Assembly (NCBI GenBank): GCA_019137255.1
Contig: WPDH01000024.1
Span: 1 to 64,000, forward strand
From: Corinectria fuckeliana
Lineage: Eukaryota > Ascomycota > Sordariomycetes > Hypocreales > Nectriaceae
DNA length: 64,000 nt
Reading direction: 5' to 3'
Below, one piece after another: positions 21,223-33,355 of this stretch. The notes under the pieces were generated by a model. That model was not told the origin of the DNA. It worked only from the letters and a program-made list of their open reading frames with translations, and made no database searches. Position numbers and translations under genes: made by a program. Position 1 is the first letter of the stretch, and the number at the start of each line of letters is the position of its first letter.

Positions 21223-23736
21223 TCACGATGCTTCGTTCTGCAGAGCTGCTATTCGTGCAATCTTCCTCGGTTCGGGCCGGTCGCTTGATATAGAGGCAGC
21301 TTGCTTCTTCTCAGGCTGATGTATTCTCCAGCGTTGGCTGTTTCCTCTCCTGGGCCTCTTTGCAGTTGTTGCTAGCTTATGGGCTGGTGGCCGAGCGCTC
21401 GTCACATCCTCTGCGTCGTAACCCGCCTCTATTTTTCTTTTGCGAGTAGCCGAACGGCGCGATTGCCGTGCACAAGGGCTGTTTGTATTCGGTAGCGCGA
21501 AATGCAGTTCCTCGGCCTCTATGGCCGGCAGGCTGGCCGTCGCCGACATCTCCGCGGTGGGTCTCTGCGATTTTATACGCTTGGCGGCATGTGTGGCTTG
21601 TCCCTCTGCCTGGTTAACCATGCCGGCTGTGACGTCCAAGTAGTAGCTCCCTCTCTTTAAAGGCCTCCTTGGTGATATAGCTGGGCTTGCTGTCTCTGAA
21701 CGGTGTAGATGGCTCTCCTGGACGTTGGGGTTTAGCGCAACCCGGGGTGGGGTTCTTATCGGTGATGGCGTCGGAGATTTGCCCTTCAAGAGGCGGTAGT
21801 ATTCGTCCTTGATGAACTCTAGTTTTCCCTCCCAATAATCAGCGCTTTGGAGCTAGGTCTCGGGGATATCGCTATGTCGGCAATGGATATCGTCGTCGAG
21901 GCCGGCGGTATAAAGGTCGGAGAAGTCCAGAATCTCAAGGCCCTCGGGTCTATGGGCCCTGAAAGGCCATCATCGTGTCATAGAATGGCTTTTAAAGTCA
22001 CGCGATTCTGATGTCATCGCGTTTGCGCCCCAAGACTCGCTCTTTGGTCTCCCAGTAAGAATGGCAATCAAGGTCGGGCTTGCAGCCGACCGTGGGTCGA
22101 CAGCCGATGTCCTTCCCCTGGATGTACATCCTTTCCTCTCGTTAGCAGACCTCATCATCGGTAAGATGGAGTTCATCCCCTGTTAAAACCTCGCGGCCCT
22201 CAGGTCCGAGTTCCTCTAGGTCCTTCAGTATAAGATTGACCTTTACTCGTTCCAGTCCGCGGGCGGGGAAGCTCGACGAAGAGCCGCCTTGTTTGTTCAA
22301 TTGATCCTCCGATTAGTCCGCGGATAGGGGGCTCCTCCAAACGGCGCCGACCGTTCCTTTCGCCACTGCTCGGGATGCTCCCTAGGGCACTGGTTAGAAT
22401 AGACGCCAGACTAGATGGTCGGCGCAAGTCGTCACCTGGTAGATACACGTCAGCTACTGTCTCCGCGCGGTGAGGTTGATCACTTACGTTGCAGGGTATC
22501 ATCACCCCACTTTGTAATCCCCTCCTTCATCTGGTTCGTGCCCATGTATCTCCACTGCTCGCGGGCTTCCTTGTCTTGCTCCTGCATCACGTCCAGCTCC
22601 CAGCTCCGTCTTGAGTCCCACCGCGAGATATCTCGGTATTTTCCGTTGAAGTATTGCAGTCTATCCATCCAATGCGCTGGGTCTTCGAGGTTGACTTGAT
22701 GGCCTGAAATACCGGACGTCGTTCCAGCCGGCAATGTAGAGTTCATCGTCGTCTAGAACTCAGCGGCCCTCGGGTTTCAGTCCAAGGTCCCACATGGCGT
22801 TGAAGACCCATTCCTTTGCTTGCTCTAGAGTAGCGGGCAGAGCTGACCTCGTCGTGCGCCCCGGGCTTTGGTGCGCATAACTCTCTCCAAGATATTGCAC
22901 TTGGGCCATCCAATAAACAGGGTCTTCAAGGTCGGGCTCGACGCCTCCATTGCCTCGATAGCGGACGTCATTCTCGCCGGCGATATAGAGCTTGGTGTTT
23001 TCCAGTGCCCAAGAGTTCTCATCTCCAACAGTCTCAAGCACCCTTATCATGTGGTAGACCTATTCTTTCGCTTGTTCCGGCTTGACGAGATGCGGCGGGG
23101 GTGGGGTTTTTCGTTTAATGGCCGCGTATTTAGCCCAGAAGTCGTGCAGTCTGGCCTTCCAGTACATAGCGTCTTCGAGGTCGGGCTCGGGTTCGCGTTT
23201 GACTCGGTAGCAGACATTCTGGCCAGCGATGTAGAGCTCCTCCTCCTCCTCCAAAGCCTGGCGACCCTTATGACCAAGTCTCTCAAGGGCCCTCATTGTG
23301 TCGTAAACCCAATCTTTTACGTCCCTCAGGTCTTGGTAGTGATGGTATATATCTTCCGAGTATTTCCTTCTCTTCTTGCCTCCCAGTACACAGGGTTCTC
23401 GAGGTTCGGCGTCTCGCCTTCTTTGCGCCGATAGCGAACGTCCTTGTTGTAGGTAACCTGAAGCTCATCGGTTTTCAGAATCTCGCGGACCGTTCGGCGG
23501 TGGGGCTCCTCATGGTAATGGCCATGTGCGAGGTCCCAAATGCTCTTCATGATATCGAAGACTGCCCGTTTGTATTTTGGAGTCTTTCGGACGGGGATGG
23601 GGTCGGGGTCCGCCACGTGGTCTGCGACGAGAACGATGGGGTCGGCGAGGGCGATAGAAGGTGTCTCTGTAGCTTTGGAAGGTTCTTCTCCGTAAAAAGC
23701 TCCGGCGAAGGCTGAAAATGAGGGGGCCGCATCCAT
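21223..23736 (-). pseudogene. Tandem YW-motif repeat protein with basic tail, RIP-type stops
   Basis: Read from 23736 down, the frames show a repeated unit of about 75-84 residues: an ELYIAG-like strand, (D)VRYR, an acidic PDLEDPVYW motif and a following aromatic helix. YW/HW motifs fall near 23388, 23163, 22910, 22673 and 21832; further degenerate copies (VLTGDELHLTDDEV; LYTAGLDDDIHCRHSD) lie between. Frames are broken by a shift near 23355, a TAG replacing a probable Trp codon near 23063, a TGA replacing a probable Arg codon near 22770, and further shifts beyond. The last unit leads without interruption into a 190-residue basic, Ser/Arg/Lys-rich tail with AKRIKSQRP and TAKRPRRG, suggestive of nuclear targeting. 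The intact ancestor would be about 800 residues. Family not recognised. Confidence 0.6.
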
Positions 23737-24070
23737 GTTGACTTGGCGTATGGTCGTGGATTAGAAGGATGGGCGATTCTCGACTAGTGAGGAGTTGGAC
23801 TACTCGTGGCTGGGGCTTGCTTGTTTCTCCGATGCCCCGTCTGACTAGACCCCCCGACCCGCCTTTCCTTCGTCATCGGGGCTAGCTTTGGTGCCCGGCG
23901 CGGAACTGCTCCAGGTCCATCCGGTAGTCCAGGCTAGACAACCGATCAGCGGCAGGGATGCAACAGTTGGGAAAACACTAAGTCCCCCCCCCACTTATGG
24001 ACCGCCCCCCATTCTAGACCACTTTTCTGCCACCTTTACACCTATCTGCCTCTACATTCTAACTATGATT
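23737..24070. other. Boundary between relic island and AT block
   Basis: No gene was found. Around 23845-23860 the minus strand reads GGGGGGTCTAGTCAGACGGGG, similar to the polypurine tract and LTR start at 33347-33365. A C run occurs near 23985. AT-rich RIP sequence starts abruptly near 24070. Confidence 0.45.
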
Positions 24071-27000
24071 TCTCGCGTAATAATAGATTACTATTATTTT
24101 AATTATTATGCTAAAATATATAAAATCTAATATTTAAAATACTATTAAAAATATAAAAAACAAGATATCTTAATAAGTTATAGCTAAATATAATAGTGTT
24201 TTATATTTAAGTCTAGTTAATTAAATTTATAGCTATTAAAGTTACTAAATTGCTTATTAGACTTATTAAAAGCTCTTTTTAAGTTATAAATTAAATCTTA
24301 TTAACTAGGTTCTAGTCTAAAAACACCTAGGCTTCTCTCTAATATAAGCTTAGGTTATTAAATTAATATTTAAAATTACTATTCTAAATAAGGTTATAAA
24401 GCATTTTAGATCTTACTAGATTAAAGCTTTTAAATATAAAAATCTAAAGATTAAGACTTTTTAAAGTTAAAAGCTTAATATAGTATAATTTAATAAGATA
24501 ATAACTAATAATATTAAGAGATTTTTCTACTAGCTAATAATCTTAAAAGTTAAGAGTATTCTTAAGGAAAATTAATATAATATAAATAAAGCTAGTATTA
24601 TAAAAAAGTAAGAATATAATAGCTTTATACTAAAAAGCTTAAAGTATTAGATTATAATAATTAAAAACTTAAAGTTATATTTTTAGATAATAATTATTAA
24701 ATATATAACTATAAATAGTTAGGTTTTACTCTTCTTAGTAATTTTTAATAGAAAAACTATTTAATAGTTATAGTTTCTAAAAGAGCTTAATTTTCTAGTA
24801 TTTTAAAACTTTATTTTAATAAAAAAAAGGTAAACTAATAACTAAGTTACTTTAATCTAGCTAATAAAGGTTTTATTTCTTATATAATACTAAAAAAGGC
24901 AGAAAATAAAAGATTTCTTTTTATTAATAGCTATAATAGTTACTACACTAATAATTTTATATTTAAATATTATAAAAATAATATATATCTTTTATTTCTT
25001 ATCTCTTATTCTTTTTATATTTTTTAGCTTCTTAATATTACTATTTTTAGCCTCTTAAAAAATATATACTAGTAAGAGATTTCTAAGTTAGCTAGACTTA
25101 ATAACTTTATACACTTAAGTAAAATAACTTTTATCTGTTATTATTATAAGGCTTAATAAGCTACTTTTATATTTTTAAATATTTTAATAGGCTAAAAATT
25201 ATCTAAATTATAGCTAGTTAGTCTAGTAAAACTCCTATTAAGTTTTATAACTAGTAAGCTAAATATCTACTTATAAATACTACTTAAGATAATAGTAGAC
25301 TTATAAGTAATAACTATTAAAATACTTTTATTATTATAACAGCTAAAATCTACACTTTTAATTATTTTTTTATTAGTATTACTTAATAAATTTACCTAGC
25401 TTTTTCTAATAAAAGTTACTAAGAGATTAGACTATTATTTATTTATTTATTTATACCTAATTTAGCTTATAACTATCTAGTTCTTCTTTTAAGTAGCTTA
25501 GACTAATTTATAATAAGAGGGAAAAACCCTAATAATAAGCTATAAGATAAAAAACCTTTTACTACTTTTACCTAAAAGAGAAGTAAGTTAAGCTTAGTAT
25601 ATATATATAGTAATATAAGTTATAAGTAGGTTTACTTTATAAGAAAAGCTAATTATATACTTATAATAATAAGCTCTTATAAGGCTTAGCTTAAATTATA
25701 TACTAAAATTTAATTAATCTTAAGTTAGGTTTAAATTACTTATACTACTTATTCTTATCCTTTTAGGTATTATTTTTATTACTAACTAATATTAAAATAC
25801 CTTCTCTAACTTTTAATAATATTTACTCTTTTAATTAGTTAATTAGTTTAAACACTATAAGAGCTAAACTTAAACTTAAGTTTATTTTAGCCTAAAACTA
25901 CTTTAAGAGCTATTTAAGCTCTTTTTAAGTAAGATAGTTTAGTATTATAATTAGTATTAGTATTAATACTATNNCTTAAAATACTAAACTATATAAGTCT
26001 TTTTATATAAGTATTTCTTACTTGTTTTTACTCTTTTTATATTATATAGTATATATAAGACTATACTAAGTATAAGCTATTATAGTTATAATATATTAAA
26101 AAGATCTTACTAATAAAAGTAAAATATATTATATCTCTTATATAATAAGCTCTCTTATAATAATTATACTAAGCTTATTTCTAATAGTACTATATAATAT
26201 ATCTAAAGTAAAAGTACTTAAAATACTATCTAGATTAAATCTTCTTTAAATAAGGCTTAGTTTAATAAACCTTTATAGTTATAATTATATCTTAGTTATA
26301 AAGTCTATTTATATCTATTAGTTTAGTTAATAATATAACTAGTAACTAGTAAGANNAGATCTAGCTATATAATAGCTTTATAATAGTTTTATAATATATA
26401 TCTTAGTATTATTTACTTATTAAATATCTATTATAAGATCTTTAAGTAAGCTTTTTATATAGCTAGTTAAAACTCTCTTAGTAACTATTATAAACTATCT
26501 TAAGATCTAATATATATTATTTATTTATTTATTTATACTTTATAAACCTATAGATCTAATATATACTTATACTAAAAATAGTAAAAATCTAAGTATTATT
26601 TTTTAGGAGATTTATAATTAATTTATAAAAAAGAACTATAATATTCTTACTAAAAAAATAGTATAAGACTATTATAAGTAAGAGATAACCTCTTAAGAGA
26701 GTATAATTAATAATTATTATAATATCTAATAGTATATAAGATATAATATTAAAAGCTATACTAGGTAACCTAATAATAATCTTCTTACTAAGATAAAAAG
26801 AGATTACTTTTAATAGTAGTACTATTAAGAATAAGAGTATTCTCTTATTATAAGTAACTTAGGCTTAGGTTAGAGTCTTAATAAGTATTTTCTAAAAGGT
26901 AGCTAATATTACTTTTTTAATAGTAGTTATAATTATTTTTATAAGAGATAGTAAGATTAAGATTTTACTACTTATATATTAGGTATAGCTTATAGTAATA

Positions 27001-29364
27001 TTAGCTAAAGTTACTACTATTTTCTAAACTAAGAGAAAAATAACTATTAAGATAATTACTTTAAGTTTATATTTAGTCTTAATAATAAGATTTTTAAATT
27101 AATTATAAGTTATTTTTATACTAAGCTTAGCTTATAATAAGAGTAGGTTTTATAGTAAAATATTTTCTTTAAGAGAAAAAGAGAAATAGTTTATAATCTT
27201 AATATTTTTTATTTTACTTAGCTTACTTATTATATATAATATAGTAATAATATAAGAGTAGAAAAAGATAAAAAAAGTTTATAAAAAAAGTTAGTTAGGT
27301 TAAAATAGATTTTAAGAGTATAACTAAGATATAATAAGAGTAACTATTAAATGTTTATAAAAGGTTTAAGTTACTATCTTAGTTTATCTTATTATTTTAG
27401 ATTCTTAAGGTATTTATCTTATAATAAGATACTTTTAAGTTCTAATACTTTTTAGCTTCTATTAGATTTAGTGCTTTAAGAAATAATAAGTATACTATAA
27501 GGTTACTATTAGGCTTAGTTAGCTTCTTATACTAGTTTATAAACTTAGTGTTTATAATACTTTTTATTATTACTATTACTTTTTCTATAAGAGTGTAAGT
27601 AATATCTAGGTTAATTATTATAAGCTAAGAGATTAAAATTAAGATCTTTTTAGACTAGAATTTATCTTTAATATATAACCTAGCTGTTAATAGAACTTTC
27701 TTCTTATTTATAAATTACTACTAAAACTTCTTTATAAAAAACTTCTTATTAGTAATTTTTTAATCTCTTATAAGTTAATAGGCTAGTAAATAAAGTTATA
27801 CTACTACTTTAATAAGTAGTTTATTATTATTAACTTTCTCTATTTTAGCCCTCTTAGTTATAAGATTAGTACTAATATTATTAGTTAAGATTAGGTTATT
27901 TAAGCTGTTATTAATTACTAAAAGGTCTTCTAATATAAAGATAGTATTAGCTTAAATAGTAATATTAATATCTAAACAGCCTAGTCTTTCTAAAGAGATA
28001 TTAAAGCCTAGCTTAATATAACTTATAAGCTGTTTAACTTTTTAAGGTATAATATTTTATAACTTAAGGTTAAATACTATCTTTTATATCTTATTAGCCT
28101 ACTTATAAGTATAATACTTAGAGAAGTATTTAATCTACTAAATAACTAGTCTCTTAGTATAAAAATTATTTATATACTATACTAAGATTTAAAAAAAAAA
28201 TAAGAATTTTCTTATTACTAATTTAAAGTATACTAGTAAGAGGTAAGTAAGTAGTATACTTTAACTAGTTATCTCTTAGATAATATAAATACTAGTCTAA
28301 ATAGTATTTTTACTTTTTATAATACTAGTATACTTATAGCTTCTAGTTAAATCCTCTTATAGTATTTATATTAAATTAGTACTTTTTATATATATAATCT
28401 AATATATTTATATATATATAATTAGTTAAGATATCTTTTATATCTTTTTAAGCCTACTAGTAAAAAACCTAACTATAAAGTAAGATAATATTTTCTTTTT
28501 ATATTTATATATTTTATACTATATTTATAAAAAGGTTCTTTATAAGCTTTAATAACTTATTAACTCAGGGATTAATTTTAAATAGATTAATTACTCTTTT
28601 AGCTAGTAGGAAAAGTATATAAAATTAAGTAGTAGCTAGCTAGTAAAAAGGTTAAAAATTAGCTAAAAGTTATAAAAAAGGTTAAGTAAAGCTAATATAA
28701 TAAGCTAAAGCTATTTTAGTATCTAAAAACTCTTTTAGGATTTTAAATAGCTTTTTATAACTTAGACTAGCTAGTTTTTTTAAGTGTTTTTCTGTTTTAG
28801 TTATATAAGAGTTTAATAATTTTATTTAGTATAATATTATAAAAAGATTAAGTATAAGTTAAGAAGAAACTTTAAGATATTAGATTAATTGTTTTATAAA
28901 AGTACTAATATTTACTTATCTAATAAAATATCTTATAATAGTCTCTAATAGTAAGATACTAGCTGTTAAGACAGCTTAACTTAGTAATAAGAGATTTCTA
29001 TTAGTCTTAATTTTAAAAATAAAAGATTTTTTATAAGTTCTTCTTAGTTTTCTTTTAGCTATACTTATCTATTATATACTTAACTTATTACTAAACTATA
29101 AGGTTAGAGTACTAAGTAAAGTAAATACCCTATTTATTCTTAGTAATATTATAACTATTTATATATAACTTAAAGCTTATAAGAAAATTAGTTATATTAA
29201 GCCTTATAAATTGCTAATAAAAAGAAAGAATAAGTCTTTAAGACTTTATAAATAGTAACTTCTTAATAAGCTTAGTTAGAAAGTAGTATAACTTAAGATT
29301 AGTTAGAGAGAGTATTAAAGTTATAATTCTAATAAGAGTTAAGAATCTTAAGAGAGTTATAATA

Positions 29365-29743
29365 GTAGGTATTATAATAGTGCTAATTAGTATAAGAGTT
29401 TTAATATATATAGAGCTTAGCTACTAGTAGTTACTACTTAAAGTGGTTATCTCACCTAATCTTAATAGAGAATAACACTTTTTTCTTTCTTAATTTTAAT
29501 CTTATCTTTTATTACTTTTTGTCTTATCTTACCTAACTGTTATAATAGCTCTTATTATTTATTCTTATTCTTACTAGCTAAATTACCTTTAAAACTATTA
29601 AATCTAATACTTAAAGGTAGTCTAATCTACTTTGTGTTTTTTATAGTTACCTAAGCTGTAATCTTATCTATATATCTCCTCTTTTAAGCTAATAGCTTTA
29701 GTTAAGTAGTTAGTTTACACTAACTGTATCTTCTACTAATAAA
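29365..29743 (-). repeat. Left arm of ~380-bp inverted repeat
   Basis: The reverse complement matches 30590-30970 across the whole length with mostly C/T and G/A differences and only small indels. Outside these limits the two sequences diverge at once on both sides. The arm lies within RIP-mutated DNA. It could be part of an element on the minus strand. Confidence 0.8.
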
Positions 29744-30589
29744 GTATAAGACTAAAAGAAAAAAAATTAAAAGAAGTTAACCTGCTTAAAAGTATTATAT
29801 CTAATAGTTATAAGAATTATTATCTCTTTTTACCTTTTAGCTTTAAAAGTATAAGTAAAATTATTTTTAGCTTAAGAGTTTTCTAGTTAAGTTAAAAAAG
29901 TAACTTACTAGTAGTTATAGTTCTTCTATTTAAGACTTAGTTATAGTTAGATAATAAGACTAATAAGACTAAGAGTATTACTATAAGGTTTACTATAAGA
30001 ATTTATATAATAATAAGTTTTATACTAAGAGTAATTTCTAGTTATCTTAAGGTTTTTAAAAGTAAGATTTCTAGTAATAGCTTTTTTTGTTTTTATACTT
30101 ACTTTATATAGTATTTAATTTCTAAGTTCTCTAGTAAGACTAGCCTTTCTAACTTAAGTAAAGCTTTTACTATTAACTACTATTTTTTAGTATTTACTTT
30201 AATCTTATATAGTCTTAATTTTAAAAAGTATTAGAGTGGTTTTATATTTATTATTAAATATTATTTAATATTATTTAGTAAGTAAAAAAAATTTATAAAA
30301 TTATTATTAATCTTCTTAATAAAAGGCTTTTACTATCCTAAAAGTATTAAATCTAATAAGATAGTATTACTTAATAGTCTTTAAGAATCTAAGGCTAAAT
30401 ATAAGATTATTTTTAAGGTCTTATCTTCTTTTCTTTTTTAATACTATCTATTATCTTTAAGTATCTCTCTCTCTTCTCTTTTAGCTCTTATCTAATATAT
30501 TAAGCTCTAATAGCAGCTAAAAGTTGCTTATTAGTATAACTAGGTCTTATAACCTAGCTATACTAACTTATTATCTTATTATAACCTTT

Positions 30590-30970
30590 AAATTTATTAG
30601 TAAGAAATACAGTTAGTATAAACTAACTACCTAACTAAAACTATTAGCTTAGAAAAAAAGATATATAAATAAGATTACAGCTTAGGTAACTATAAAAGAT
30701 ATAAAACAGATTAGACTGCTTTTAAGTATTAGATTTAATACTTTTAAAAGTAATCTAGCTAATAAGAATAAGAATAAATAATAAGAGCTATTATAACAGC
30801 TAGGTAAGATAAGATAAAAAGTGATAAAAGATAAGATTAAAATTAAAAAAAGAAAAAGTGTTATCTTTTATTAAGATTAGGTAAGATAACTACTTTAAGT
30901 AGTAACTACTTATAGTTAGGTCTTATATATATTAAAACTCTTATACTAATTAGCACTATTATAATATCTA
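30590..30970 (+). repeat. Right arm of ~380-bp inverted repeat
   Basis: Partner of 29365-29743, separated from it by about 850 bp of unrelated AT-rich sequence. It lies about 400 bp upstream of the copia reverse transcriptase remnant in the same block, so it may be part of that polyprotein region. Confidence 0.8.
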
Positions 30971-31369
30971 ACCTTATAAGAGTTTTTATTAGTAGGGTTA
31001 TTTATAAAGATAATTATAAAGATAAAAAGCTTAGAAATACTATCTCTAAAGAGTGAAAAAAGTACTTATATAACTAGAAAAAAGTTATTTTAGTAAGCTA
31101 CTTTTATAATAAGTTACTTAGTTACTCTTATAAGTATATTCTAAGAAAAAGAAGTTAACTAAGCTAGATTATATTATTTATTATAACAGTTAATAAGCTA
31201 GCTTAATCTTTAAGACTGTATATACTAAAAAGATCTTTTTTTACTATCTTATTATAATAGTAAGATACTAAAGCACTCTTTAAGAAAGCTATTTCTTAAG
31301 ACAGAAAAAACATACTTTTAGAGTTATACTAAGATAAGCTTATAGACTAAGATAGCTAAGAAATAAGCT

Positions 31370-32010
31370 AATAGTAAGTAGATTCTTAATTATATATAAG
31401 TATATACTTATAAGACTAATAAGAACAGCTATTTTATAAAGTGTAAGATATAGTTAGTTATATATAGTAATTAATAAGCTATAGAATTATAAGAGATATA
31501 TATATTAACTCTTACTAAGAGATTATTTTAAACTCTTATAGCTATTATAATATATTTTAACTTTAAGCTTATATAGTATAATACTATTAATATATTTATA
31601 AATATAACTCTTAAATAAAAAGTATATATAAAAATACTATTAGGGTATAAAAAGACAGAGAAGATCTTACTTATAAATAAGATACTTTATAAGCTTAGAG
31701 AATTATCTCTCCTTTAGTAGAAAAAGCTTAAAGAAGTCTTAAAAGAGATAGAGTTTAAGATAGTTTCTTATAAGCTTTACTATATAATTAAAAACAGGAT
31801 TATTATCTTTTAATATATAGATAATATTACCTTAGTGTTTTAATAGCACTTAATAGAGGTGGTAGTATAGCTAATATATAAGCTTTAAGTATAATATATA
31901 ATAATAAGTAAGTATAACTTTTAGTAGTTTCTTAGGATTACAGTCTATTAAGATAAGAAGAAAAAGCTAATCTAGCTATTATAATTTTAATATATACTTA
32001 AGATTACTAA
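31370..32010 (+). pseudogene. Copia reverse transcriptase remnant
   Basis: Ordered motifs of the copia reverse transcriptase are visible: WVYTYK, then FIKCK (31430), YNTINIFINI (31580, equivalent to the YDAVNAF motif), GYKK and KILYKLRELSLL (31690), IIIF.YIDNITL (31805, equivalent to YVDD with the second Asp as Asn), and KYNF..FLRITV with DKKKKLI (31915). A G-to-A change explains the Asp-to-Asn change at the catalytic pair. Interruptions are almost only TAA/TAG. Confidence 0.8.
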
Positions 32011-32289
32011 TCTAGTAATTATACTAGATAGTAAAAGTATAGCTTATACTCTAATAATAAAAATTAAGCTATAAGTATACTAAGGCTAAGTATTAGCTAT
32101 AAAGATCTAAAGTTACTAATAAAAGATAAGCTTAATCTTATATATTATAGTAATTATACACTCTAATATTACCTTTATAATCTCACAGCTATTATAATAT
32201 AGCTAAAACTTTAGACTAATATACTATAAAGCTACTAATTAAACCTTTTTATATCTTAAGAAGACTTACACTCTAGCTTTTTAGCTAGG

Positions 32290-32560
32290 TAGTAAAAACA
32301 ACTTTATTATAGCTAGTAATACCTTTTTTACTAATAACTTAAGTGACTATAAAAGCTTATAAGTATATATTATAAAGCTGTTTAGAGGAGTTATAAGATA
32401 AAAGGCAAATAGGCAAGCTATAATTATAACCTTAATAACTAAGATAGAGCTTTTAGCTTTATTATAAGCTGCTAAGAAAGGTATATTTTAGAGCTAGCTT
32501 CTTATAAAGCTAAAACTTAAGCTTAGAAACACTAAGTGTATATAAATTTAGTATAATAAT
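32290..32560 (+). pseudogene. Copia RNase H remnant
   Basis: Downstream of the reverse transcriptase, ISQLL (32200), YYKATN and TFLYLKKTYTLAF (about 32230) precede FIIASNTFFTNN (the usual SDASFA-type motif, mutated) and ANRQAIIITLITKIELLAL (32410), matching the copia RNase H motif in which STTEAE follows a KKQ..V stretch. The frame is kept with scattered stops. Confidence 0.75.
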
Positions 32561-33346
32561 ATATAGATAATTAGCCTTATTAATAAGTAACTAAGCTAGC
32601 TATATATAAGCTTATAGTATATTAATATATATAATTACTAGCTTTATTAGAAAGCTAAGAAAGAGACTATTATAATAAAATATATACTATTAAAAGATAT
32701 ACTAGCTAATAGTCTTATAAAGGTCTTAATAAGTAAGCCCTTTAGAATATTTATAAAGCAGCTTAAGCTTATAAATATTATAAATTAGCTTAAAAAAAAG
32801 TATAAGCTTAATAATCTTATAGCCTTAATAACTTAGCTATAGTTAGATCTTAATTTAAGCTTATTTCTAGTATTAGATTTAAAAATACTATAATTATATT
32901 AACAGCTGTAATTATATTAGTAATAATAGCTATAATAAGAGCCTTATATATTAAGATTAATAACCTTTCTTCTAGAAAAACCTAAGTTAGTATAATAGTT
33001 AAAACTACTATAACTAATCTTTTTAAATTAGCAGGCTATAACTACTTTAAGTAGCTTATAACTATATTTACTTACTAAAGATAATATTAAAAAGATACTA
33101 ATCTAAGTAGTAAAAATCCCTCTTTTTTACTAGGCTTAATAATAACCTTAATACTCTTATAATTACTCTTTTATATAACTAAAAATATATAGTAGCTCTA
33201 ACTGTTACCCTAGTGTAATAGCTAGAATTACTACTACCTTTTTATAAAACCTGTATTTAAAGCTAGGTAGGGACTAATTTTTACTCCTTATAATACTAAG
33301 AAAAAAGCTATTAGATAGACAGTTAAAGCTGTAAATAGCTTTAACT

Positions 33347-33353
33347 AGGGGGG
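33347..33353 (+). other. Polypurine tract of copia element
   Basis: AGGGGGG lies immediately before TATATCAG, i.e. just upstream of the LTR start at 33356. This is the position of a plus-strand primer in LTR retrotransposons. Confidence 0.6.
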
Positions 33354-33355
33354 TA

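Larger units (their letters stand above)
24070..33355. mobile_element. Second RIP block: copia element plus unclassified transposon debris
   Basis: The block is extremely AT-rich with CA/TG nearly absent over most of its length, as in the first block. Only the part from about 31370 to 33446 can be assigned, to a + strand copia element. The left part (24070 to about 29360) has no recognised domain in either direction. Two-base gaps occur at 25973-25974 and 26355-26356. The transitions to normal DNA at both ends are sharp. Confidence 0.8.
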
